37,781 bases of DNA, taken from assembly GCF_023502205.1 (NCBI RefSeq), contig NZ_JAMFLG010000043.1, positions 1 to 37,781 of the forward strand. The letters run 5' to 3'. The DNA is from Aquiflexum sp. TKW24L. GTDB lineage: Bacteria > Bacteroidota > Bacteroidia > Cytophagales > Cyclobacteriaceae. The first letter of the stretch is position 1. Each line of letters begins with the position of its first letter. The notes beneath the pieces are model-generated. The model did no database searches. It saw nothing but the letters and a program-made list of their open reading frames with translations, and had not been told where the DNA came from. Positions 14,527 through 21,995 of this stretch are shown here, in pieces. The position numbers and the translations under genes are program-made.

Positions 14527-15881
14527 GTCATCCCATACAGGCAGCTGAATTTTTGCAGGATCAGGCCAAGTCCAAGTGGCACGATGAAACCCTGTGGTTT
14601 GTCCGGGACAAGCGGGATAAAATCAGTAAATCCGTCCCTGAATGGGAAAATCTCCGGGACCTTGCCTCACAGATCAAAGACAATGTCTTGGCAAATTTGG
14701 GTGTGTATTTGGAAGAATTTGAGAAGAATGCCAAAGCAAACAACATCCACGTCCATTGGGCAAAAGATGCAGAAGAACATAACGAGATTGTCCTTGGAAT
14801 CTTGAAGGAAAAGCGCTGCAATGCCATCGTCAAAAGTAAATCCATCCTGACAGAAGAATGTCATCTGAATCCCTATCTGGAAAAAAATGGTATTGAAGTC
14901 GTGGATACCGATCTGGGCGAGCGCATCGTGCAGTTCCTCAACCAAGCTCCCAGCCATATTGTATTGCCGGCAATCCATTTGAAGAAAAGAGATATTTCTG
15001 AGATTTTTCACGAAAAACTTCATACCGAAAAAGGAAACGAAGATCCGGATTACCTCACCCAAGCGGCAAGAATCCATTTGAGAGAAAAATTCCTGTCCGC
15101 AAAAGTCGCTATCACAGGAGTGAATTTCGGAGTTGCCGAAACGGGAGAGTTTGTGGTTTGCACCAATGAGGGCAATGCCGACATGGGTGTCCACCTCGCA
15201 GATGTGCACATCGCCTGTATGGGAATAGAAAAAATCATTCCGAAGCGGGCACATTTGGGAGTATTCCTCCGCCTGCTTGCGAGGTCTGCGACAGGACAGA
15301 GCGTTACCAATTACAATTCTCATTTCAGAAGTCCATCTCCTGGGAAAGAAATCCATATCGTCTTGGTCGACAATGGCCGGACCGCCCAATTGGCAAGGCC
15401 AAAATTCAAAAATTCCCTCAAATGTATCCGCTGTGGGGCATGTATGAATACCTGCCCGATCTATAGAAGAAGCGGGGGATTCAGCTACGAAAGCACGGTT
15501 CCCGGACCTATAGGATCGATTTTGTCACCAGGCATCGATTTACAAAAACACAGTTCTTTGCCTTTCGCATCCACCCTTTGTGGCAGCTGCACCGATGTCT
15601 GTCCGGTCAAGATCAACATCCACGAGCAACTCTATGAGTGGCGGCAGGAAATCACCAAAGCACTGCCTGACAGGACAAAAAGCTTGGCGATGAAGATTGC
15701 TAACGGGGTTTTCGCTGTTCCATTTGCCTACAACCTGAGTGGAAATATGATGCGCGGTGCATTGAAAATCCTGCCTGACAGCATCACCTATTCAGGTTTG
15801 AATACTTGGGGAAAGCAACGGGACTTGCCCGAGTTGCCCAAAGAATCATTCAAGGACTGGTACAAAAAAAACCGCAAATGA
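14523..15881 (+). CDS. lutB: L-lactate oxidation iron-sulfur protein LutB
   Basis: A 452-residue protein with an N-terminal LUD domain and two ferredoxin-like cysteine clusters: CIRCGACMNTCPIYRRSGG near residue 301 and CGSCTDVCPVKINIHEQL near residue 355, for two [4Fe-4S] centres. The LUD part has AITGVNFGVAETGEFVVCTN and LLARSATGQSVTNYNS, typical of LutB/YkgF. Length is normal for the family. It overlaps lutA by ATGA at its start and lutC by ATGA at its end, so the three subunits are made together. Confidence 0.94.
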   Translation: MSHPIQAAEFLQDQAKSKWHDETLWFVRDKRDKISKSVPEWENLRDLASQIKDNVLANLGVYLEEFEKNAKANNIHVHWAKDAEEHNEIVLGILKEKRCNAIVKSKSILTEECHLNPYLEKNGIEVVDTDLGERIVQFLNQAPSHIVLPAIHLKKRDISEIFHEKLHTEKGNEDPDYLTQAARIHLREKFLSAKVAITGVNFGVAETGEFVVCTNEGNADMGVHLADVHIACMGIEKIIPKRAHLGVFLRLLARSATGQSVTNYNSHFRSPSPGKEIHIVLVDNGRTAQLARPKFKNSLKCIRCGACMNTCPIYRRSGGFSYESTVPGPIGSILSPGIDLQKHSSLPFASTLCGSCTDVCPVKINIHEQLYEWRQEITKALPDRTKSLAMKIANGVFAVPFAYNLSGNMMRGALKILPDSITYSGLNTWGKQRDLPELPKESFKDWYKKNRK

Positions 15882-16438
15882 GCTGCAGGGATCTGATATT
15901 GTCCAAAATCAAGGCTGTTCCTTTGGAACCGAAAGCGCTTCCAATTATCCCTGAATTTGAATTTGAGGGAGATTTGAAAGCTCGATTTACAGCTTCCATA
16001 CAAGCCAACAAAGGGGAAGTCATTTCGAAAGAGGAACTTTTAAGCTTATTGGATTCTGGAGTTTTCGAAAAAGTCTATTCTCATATTGAAGATTTTTCAT
16101 CCCTCACGAATATCAAAATCACTGAAGATGCCCATCACCTCGATAACCTGAATCTTGCGATTATACGGGGACAATTTGGGGTGGCAGAAAACGGTGCTAT
16201 ATGGTTGGAAGATCAGGATATGGGTTTGCGAGCTCTTCCTTTTATCACTGAGCATTTGGTGATCGTGTTGGATTCTGCCCATTTGGTGGCCAATATGCAT
16301 CAGGCTTATGGTAGAATAGGTTTAAAGGAATCAGGTTTTGGCCTTTTTTTGGCTGGACCATCAAAAACGGCTGACATTGAGCAATCCTTAGTAATCGGCG
16401 CCCATGGCGCAAAGAGTCTGAGGGTGGTATTGGTTTAA
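15878..16438 (+). CDS. lutC: L-lactate oxidation protein LutC
   Basis: A 186-residue LUD-domain protein of the LutC/YkgG family, third component of the L-lactate oxidation system. It shows the family segment FGVAENGAIWLEDQDMGLRA and the closing GPSKTADIEQSLVIGAHGAK, where GPSKTADIE is highly conserved. The start at 15878 (MSCRDLIL) overlaps the lutB stop as ATGA; an in-frame ATG at 15806 deep inside lutB would add 24 residues unlike the family. The rhamnose mutarotase gene follows 82 bases later. Confidence 0.92.
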   Translation: MSCRDLILSKIKAVPLEPKALPIIPEFEFEGDLKARFTASIQANKGEVISKEELLSLLDSGVFEKVYSHIEDFSSLTNIKITEDAHHLDNLNLAIIRGQFGVAENGAIWLEDQDMGLRALPFITEHLVIVLDSAHLVANMHQAYGRIGLKESGFGLFLAGPSKTADIEQSLVIGAHGAKSLRVVLV

Positions 16439-16520
16439 CCTTTGAGATTTCCAAAACCTCGAAGTTTTGACAAAATCTGGTCAAGATTTTAGCTGGACTT
16501 TTACTTTGAATTTAAACAGA

Positions 16521-16844
16521 ATGAAAACAGAACTGCGCACCTTTGCTTTCAAAATGTCTATCCTTCCGGGCATGGAAGAAGAGTACATGCGGAGACATGA
16601 CGAAATATGGCCTGAACTGAAAATGCTACTCGAGGATTCGGGGATTTCTGAATATTACATTTTTTTGGACAGAGAAACATCGACCCTATTTGCCTTTCAA
16701 AAAATAACCGGTAAGGGCAATTCCCAAGAACTAGGCAACCATCCTGTGGTACAAAAATGGTGGAAATTTATGGCCGATATCTCAATAACCAATGAGGACA
16801 ATTCTCCTGTAAGTATTCCTTTAGAGGAAATGTTCAGGTTATGA
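16521..16844 (+). CDS. rhaM: L-rhamnose mutarotase
   Basis: A 107-residue RhaM-family protein that interconverts alpha- and beta-L-rhamnose, speeding supply of the anomer used by the isomerase. The family signature is clear: EEEYMRRHDEIWPEL with Tyr22 and His26 at the positions of E. coli Tyr18 and His22, IFLDRETSTLFAF, VVQKWWKFMADI and NEDNSPVS. The start at 16521 fits the family; the longer frame from 16467 adds non-homologous residues. Its place after lutC ties the lactate operon to rhamnose breakdown. Confidence 0.92.
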   Translation: MKTELRTFAFKMSILPGMEEEYMRRHDEIWPELKMLLEDSGISEYYIFLDRETSTLFAFQKITGKGNSQELGNHPVVQKWWKFMADISITNEDNSPVSIPLEEMFRL

Positions 16845-16935
16845 TTTTTCTATCCATTCACATATCCCTTTGGTTATAAAAGTTTTTAAAAGGAAAACTT
16901 TAAATTCCTAAATTGAATTCAAAACCCACCATACC

Positions 16936-17307
16936 ATGAAAAATTTCATAAAATACTTCTTCATTTTCTGGACCATCGTGTTCCTTCTTTTTGCATATTG
17001 GCAGATCAACGATCCGGATCCTGAGATTTGGGTGTCTGTTTATGTGGTTGCGGCCTTATTTTCAGCAATGGCCGTCAAAGGAAAACATCCCCTGATCCCT
17101 TTGGGAATAGTAATTGTAGCATGTATCATCGGAGCTGTTTATTTCTATCCTTCTTCTGTATCCGAATGGGTCAATTACGAACTTGAAAACAAAGACCTGA
17201 CTATGAAAACCCAACAATCAGAGGAAGCTAGGGAAACATTTGGACTGATGATTATGGCAATTGTCCTTTCTGTTTCTGCCTATATTGGTTGGAAAAAAAA
17301 TTATTGA
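16936..17307 (+). CDS. TMEM220-like membrane protein
   Basis: A 123-residue protein with four hydrophobic segments: residues about 5-22, 30-47, 53-71 and 101-117. The motif FAYWQINDPDPEIWV after the first helix is characteristic of the transmembrane family 220 (TMEM220). Function is unknown. It lies between rhaM and the NIPSNAP gene, 91 bases after the former, and may be cotranscribed with them. Confidence 0.78.
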   Translation: MKNFIKYFFIFWTIVFLLFAYWQINDPDPEIWVSVYVVAALFSAMAVKGKHPLIPLGIVIVACIIGAVYFYPSSVSEWVNYELENKDLTMKTQQSEEARETFGLMIMAIVLSVSAYIGWKKNY

Positions 17308-17335
17308 TTCACACTATTACTTAAATCCCCTTAAA

Positions 17336-18088
17336 ATGAAAAAATTATTCTTGATCTTTTTTGCAGTAGTTCTTCTGATGCCCAATTTGATATTGGCGCA
17401 GGATAACCGGTATTTTGAAATGCGGACTTACACTGCCCATGAAGGAAAAAGACCTGACCTGATCAAACGGTTTCAAGACCATACTTTAACGTTGTTTGAG
17501 AAAAACGGAATTGAAAATATTGCCTATTTTATCCCCACTGACGAAACCAACAACACCTTGACTTTTATCCTTGCTTATCCTGACAAGGATTCAAGGGATG
17601 TACTGTGGAATAAATTTGCCAACAGCCCTGAGTGGCAAGCCGCTCACAAAGCCTCTGAAGCAAATGGTCCATTAGTCGCAAAAGTGGATCAGGTATTTAT
17701 GGAAAATGCGCCTGACCTTACACCGGAGATCGTTCGGGATGATAACATTGGCCAAAGGATTTTTGAATTGAGGACATATTACATGTTGCCGGGTAAAGTG
17801 GATGCTATCCACGCGAGATTCAGGGATTATACGAGGGAATTATTCCAAAAGCATGGCATGATCAATGTGATGTATTGGTATACAGTCGAAAAAGATCCTG
17901 CTGTGCAAACCAAACTGGTTTATCTTTTGGCGCATAAAAATGAGAAAGCGGGTAAAGCCTCTTTTGAGCAATTCGGAAAAGATCCTTCTTGGATTGTCGT
18001 CCGTGATGCTTCAGAACAAAACGGAAAAATAGTTGAAAAGATAACTTCAGTTTATCTCAAGCCTCTGCCATTTTCTCCCTTGAAGTAA
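17336..18088 (+). CDS. Secreted protein with two NIPSNAP domains
   Basis: A 250-residue protein starting with a signal peptide (MKKLFLIFFAVVLLMPNLILAQ, cleavage likely after ILA). Two NIPSNAP (dimeric alpha-beta barrel) domains follow: RYFEMRTYTAHEGKRPDLIK with a C-terminal WQAAHKASEANG, and RIFELRTYYMLPGKVDAIHA with a C-terminal WIVVRDASEQNG. NIPSNAP proteins are widespread and lack an agreed biochemical role; in Bacteroidota exported ones sit in sugar and polysaccharide loci. The start at 17336 is chosen because it begins the signal peptide; the longer frame overlaps the TMEM220-like gene. Confidence 0.85.
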   Translation: MKKLFLIFFAVVLLMPNLILAQDNRYFEMRTYTAHEGKRPDLIKRFQDHTLTLFEKNGIENIAYFIPTDETNNTLTFILAYPDKDSRDVLWNKFANSPEWQAAHKASEANGPLVAKVDQVFMENAPDLTPEIVRDDNIGQRIFELRTYYMLPGKVDAIHARFRDYTRELFQKHGMINVMYWYTVEKDPAVQTKLVYLLAHKNEKAGKASFEQFGKDPSWIVVRDASEQNGKIVEKITSVYLKPLPFSPLK

Positions 18089-18156
18089 TGTTGTCTCCTG
18101 GTATAAATTAAACTCGACTCATCTCTAGATATAAAAAACCTAAACCGATTCTAAAA

Positions 18157-18193
18157 GATATTGATGGATACTTGTTGATATTTATAGATATTG
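18157..18193 (+). repeat. Phased GATA repeat block C
   Basis: GATA occurs at 18157, 18167, 18177 and 18187, again every 10 bases. The block differs from 13617-13653 at only three of 37 positions. It lies 69 bases after the NIPSNAP stop and upstream of a terminator hairpin. Confidence 0.75.
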
Positions 18194-18255
18194 CTTTTGA
18201 GAATATAGGATTAGGTGAAAGAGAACCATCCGTAGCATCCCGTAAATAAATCAAG

Positions 18256-18299
18256 AAAGCCCCAAGAAAATCAACAGATTTCCTTGGGGCTTTTCTTTT
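18256..18299 (+). terminator. Rho-independent terminator after the NIPSNAP gene
   Basis: An 11-bp perfect stem (AAAGCCCCAAG at 18256-18266 with CTTGGGGCTTT at 18283-18293) is followed by TTTTCTTTT. It ends the rightward unit. Because A-rich sequence precedes it, it may also stop the leftward ThuA-fusion transcript. Confidence 0.88.
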
Positions 18300-18344
18300 G
18301 GCTATAAATCACGCGTACTAGTTAATGCTTCCGATATTGGACTT

Positions 18345-21300
18345 TTACTTGGATTTGAATTCGGCTGAATGTATTGTCGCTATAGGTTCACCTGCCGCTG
18401 CAGGTCTCGTCACAAAATAAACATCATGCTTTTTGCCATCAGTGATTGGCTCAATGGCAATGTTGGCTATTCCTGCCGCTATTCCTCCGGGTCCACCGGC
18501 AAGAGTGATGAATCTGGATTCCCCGATTTTCTGTCCACTTGGAGAATCCAACCTGACTTCAATCGCAAATCCTTCTTTTCCAGGCTCCTGACCACCTCCC
18601 ACTACTTGGATAGAAGCAACATCAGTCAGATCAATTCCTTGGAATGAAAAGGATGCTTCCTTGGAAGGAATCATCATAAAGATCATTCCCTCATAAGTCG
18701 TGGTAGAGAATTCAACCAGATTTGTAGCTTGATGCATTCCCATTTTTGGATTGCGGAGTGTTACCGAACTATTTCCGGTCAACGGTTTGATGCCGTCACC
18801 TCCACGGTCGGTAAAACTTCCTGAAAGGACAAACACACCATTATCGCTGAGTGGCTTTCCTGCTGTTGGTTCAACAGATCCAGTGGCAGGCAACGATGGC
18901 TTCTCCACAGCATCTCTGCGTCCGAGCGAAAGGATATAAGCTACCACTTTTTTGGCGTCCTCATTTTTCAAGTTTGGATTTGCGGGCATTACAGTTTCAC
19001 CCCATACACCGCCTCCACCTTTTTGGATTTTGTTTACCAGATATGCAGTAGCAGCTTCAGGATTTCTTCTATACTTTCTTGAAACGTCTACATAAGAAGG
19101 GCCTATAGAGGCTTCATCTTCTTTGTGGCAAGTCTTACAGGTCAACGAACTGATGATGCTTTTTCCGGTCATAGCATCGGTCATGATAAGGTGACCTTTA
19201 GACGCCTCTGCCTGATCCAATCCTGAGATATAGTCTGCTGCCAAATAGAGGGTAGATAGATCTTGGCCCGCTTCTGCGTCATCAGGGTCGGAGATTGTAG
19301 TTGTATACGCCACCTTTTTGCCTGGGAAATAGAATGTCTGATTACCTTTTATTTCAATATTCACTATCGGTGCGATATTTCCTGCATAAACAGATGTAAT
19401 CGTACTCTTTGCACTCATCTTACCCGGGTCAGATACTGATACCTGCACATCATAATCTCCAACAGTATTGAAGGTATGTGTCAACTTTGGCTCTGAAGTA
19501 GTCACCGTCTCGCCGTTTCCAAGATCCCAATTAAAACTCATGGGGTCATTTTCAGGGTCATTGGCCTCAACTGTAAAGGTTGCCGTGAAAGGAATTGAAC
19601 CTGATTTCTGATCGACTGATATCGATTGGACTACAGGTGTTCTGTTTCCGGAATTAAAGTCGATTCTCGAAAGACCTGAATCGGCATTTTTGGTAAACCA
19701 ACCATTTCCATATTCCAACACATAGAATTTTCCGTCCGGACCTACTTCCATATCGATCAGGGCATTGAACTTGATTTTGGACATAAAGGGCTCCATTTTG
19801 TCAAAGTCACCGTTTGGCAACATCGTCACCACTTTGATCCAACCCCTCACCCAATCGTACATAAAAAACTTTCCGTCATAATAGGAAGGATATCTGGTTT
19901 CCTCCGGAAACATATCGGTGTAATAAACAGGACCTGCCATGGCATTTCTGCCTCCTGTACCGAGCTGTGGAAACTCAGTAGACACACCATACGGATACCA
20001 AATAAAAGCTGGGGACAAAGGGGCTACCACTTTTGCGCCTGTATTGTTTTTTGAGTTGTTGGTAGGTTTTTCAGGATCAAAAGGTGCTCCCGGAGTTCCC
20101 GTAGCGTAGTCAAATTCCCGGTAAGGGTAATTGTTCCCTACAAAATATGGCCAACCAAAATTCCCCGCTTTTCTTGCCTGATTGACTTCATCGTATCCTC
20201 TTGGACCTCTCGTGTCCAAGCTGTCATTGGCAGCATCCGGACCTACTTCACCCCAATAGAGGAACCCAGTTTTTTGATCCACAGATATCCTGTATGGATT
20301 TCTATTTCCCTGAACATATATTTCAGGTCTTGTGCCTTCCGTTCCTTTAGGATAAAGATTTCCTTCAGGTATATCATAGCTACCATCTTCATTTACTTTG
20401 ATCCTTATGATTTTTCCTCTCAGGTCATTGGCATTTCCCGAGCTTCTTCTTGCATCATATTGCTCAAAACCATCTCTGTTGTCCAAAGGCGCATAACCTC
20501 TGTTGACAAATTTGCTGTCTTTTTGGTCAAATGGTGTAGAGTTATCTCCCGCGGACACATAAAGCAAACCGTCCTTGTCAAAAGCAATAGAACCACCGGT
20601 ATGGCAGCAAATTTCCCTTTGGGAATAGAACTCCAATACAATCTTCTCTGAGGCCAAGTCTAGTTTGTCATCGGTATATTTGAACCTAGATAAACGGTTG
20701 ACCTCCTTGCCTGTAGGGCTGTAAAAAATGAAGATATATCCATTTTTGTCAAAATTTGGATCCTTTTGAATCCCCATAACTCCCTCTTCTGCATTCACCC
20801 CCGGAACATTTGCTTTCCAATACACATCCAATTTGGCAATTTCTCTTACTGTAGAATCACCGTTTTTGTACAGCATGATTTCCCCTCTTCTTTGGGCTAT
20901 CAAGATGTCAAGATTCGGCAAAATGGTCATTTCCGTAGGTTCGGTAAATTCCCCTACGACAAGGTTGATTTTCTCAAACCTGTTTTCTTCAGGAACCCTT
21001 TGGGTCTTTGATTTCGAAAAATCAAGTTCGTTATTTTCTCCAATGGCATATTTGATTCCTTCCAAAACGTGCTGAAGGTATAATTCTTCCGTAAACGATT
21101 CTTTGGTATGACCACCTGCTGTGTAAAAGGCTCTTCCTCCATCAAACTCGTGGTACCAAGCCATCGGGTGGAATCCCATCGGTTTGGTGTGCAAGTAGCT
21201 TGATTCATCGATATCCATCAAGACATTGACATCAGGGTTCAGCTTTTGGAAATGATACCATTCGTCTCTTCTGTTCCAAATCTCAGGTAAAAAACGGGTG

Positions 21301-21791
21301 GTAGAATGATTCCTGTCTGTGACATTCAATTTACCATCCTGAACACCTGGATGTGGATCCCCAATTCCCGGGTGATATGAAAAATATGCACCAGCAAGTC
21401 TATTGTACCAGCCCCACTCGTATTCTGTATCCACAGCTGCGTGGATACCTACATACCCTCCACCTGCTTGGATGTATCGCTCAAAGTCTGCTTCTTGGTA
21501 ATGGTTGAGCACATCACCGGTCGTACTCAACCAAATGACTGCTGAATATTGTTTCAGGTTTTCCTCGGTAAACATCTCTGAATTGGTGGTGGTATCCACA
21601 TCAAATTCGTTTTCTGCACCGAGCTTTTGGATAGCGGCGATTCCATCCACAATGGATTCATGGTAAAATCCTGCCGTTTTACTAAATACTAGGACTTTTG
21701 GTTTTCCGCTTCTTTTATTGCAGGAAGAAAAAACCACCAAGACCATTACTAGAAGAAATAAACTTCTTTTCAAGGAATTAAGGGTTAACAT
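18345..21791 (-). CDS. ThuA / sugar dehydrogenase / PKD / cytochrome c fusion lipoprotein
   Basis: A 1148-residue exported lipoprotein (LVVFSSC, Cys24). Domains in order: a ThuA-like domain at about 32-255 (KVLVFSKTAGFYHESI, GGGYVGIHAAVDTEY, YLQHVLEGIKYA); a PQQ-type glucose/sorbosone dehydrogenase propeller at about 265-705 (PTEMTILPNLDILIAQRRGEI, HTGGSIAFDKDGLLYVSAGD, GNRNPYRISV); a PKD domain at about 711-800 (NDPENDPMSFNWDLGNGE); a cytochrome c domain with one heme site CKTCH near 883-887 and methionine VMPAN as possible axial ligand; and a C-terminal beta-rich domain that may bind carbohydrate. It probably oxidises a sugar and passes electrons to its own heme. The same fusion is widespread in Bacteroidota; the substrate is unknown. 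Confidence 0.88.
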   Translation of the reverse strand: MLTLNSLKRSLFLLVMVLVVFSSCNKRSGKPKVLVFSKTAGFYHESIVDGIAAIQKLGAENEFDVDTTTNSEMFTEENLKQYSAVIWLSTTGDVLNHYQEADFERYIQAGGGYVGIHAAVDTEYEWGWYNRLAGAYFSYHPGIGDPHPGVQDGKLNVTDRNHSTTRFLPEIWNRRDEWYHFQKLNPDVNVLMDIDESSYLHTKPMGFHPMAWYHEFDGGRAFYTAGGHTKESFTEELYLQHVLEGIKYAIGENNELDFSKSKTQRVPEENRFEKINLVVGEFTEPTEMTILPNLDILIAQRRGEIMLYKNGDSTVREIAKLDVYWKANVPGVNAEEGVMGIQKDPNFDKNGYIFIFYSPTGKEVNRLSRFKYTDDKLDLASEKIVLEFYSQREICCHTGGSIAFDKDGLLYVSAGDNSTPFDQKDSKFVNRGYAPLDNRDGFEQYDARRSSGNANDLRGKIIRIKVNEDGSYDIPEGNLYPKGTEGTRPEIYVQGNRNPYRISVDQKTGFLYWGEVGPDAANDSLDTRGPRGYDEVNQARKAGNFGWPYFVGNNYPYREFDYATGTPGAPFDPEKPTNNSKNNTGAKVVAPLSPAFIWYPYGVSTEFPQLGTGGRNAMAGPVYYTDMFPEETRYPSYYDGKFFMYDWVRGWIKVVTMLPNGDFDKMEPFMSKIKFNALIDMEVGPDGKFYVLEYGNGWFTKNADSGLSRIDFNSGNRTPVVQSISVDQKSGSIPFTATFTVEANDPENDPMSFNWDLGNGETVTTSEPKLTHTFNTVGDYDVQVSVSDPGKMSAKSTITSVYAGNIAPIVNIEIKGNQTFYFPGKKVAYTTTISDPDDAEAGQDLSTLYLAADYISGLDQAEASKGHLIMTDAMTGKSIISSLTCKTCHKEDEASIGPSYVDVSRKYRRNPEAATAYLVNKIQKGGGGVWGETVMPANPNLKNEDAKKVVAYILSLGRRDAVEKPSLPATGSVEPTAGKPLSDNGVFVLSGSFTDRGGDGIKPLTGNSSVTLRNPKMGMHQATNLVEFSTTTYEGMIFMMIPSKEASFSFQGIDLTDVASIQVVGGGQEPGKEGFAIEVRLDSPSGQKIGESRFITLAGGPGGIAAGIANIAIEPITDGKKHDVYFVTRPAAAGEPIATIHSAEFKSK

Positions 21792-21995
21792 AGGTTATTG
21801 TATTTTGGAATTATTTGGAAATATAAAGAGATTCTCAATGTGCTTGCGGTTGAATCATTTAAGTGGGCATTTGGCCGTAAGATTGGTTGTTTTCATTGAA
21901 CCAAAAGCAAATATTAATTAATAAAATTGACCTACAAAAATTTCATTATGTATTTTTTACATTTTGAAATATATTTGGGTTCAAATGCCCTGATC

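Noticed and set aside
16473-16491. AAAATCT-AGATTTT hairpin as a terminator of lutC
   Set aside because: The stem is short, AT-only at its base, lacks a clear T tract, and rhaM probably continues the transcript.
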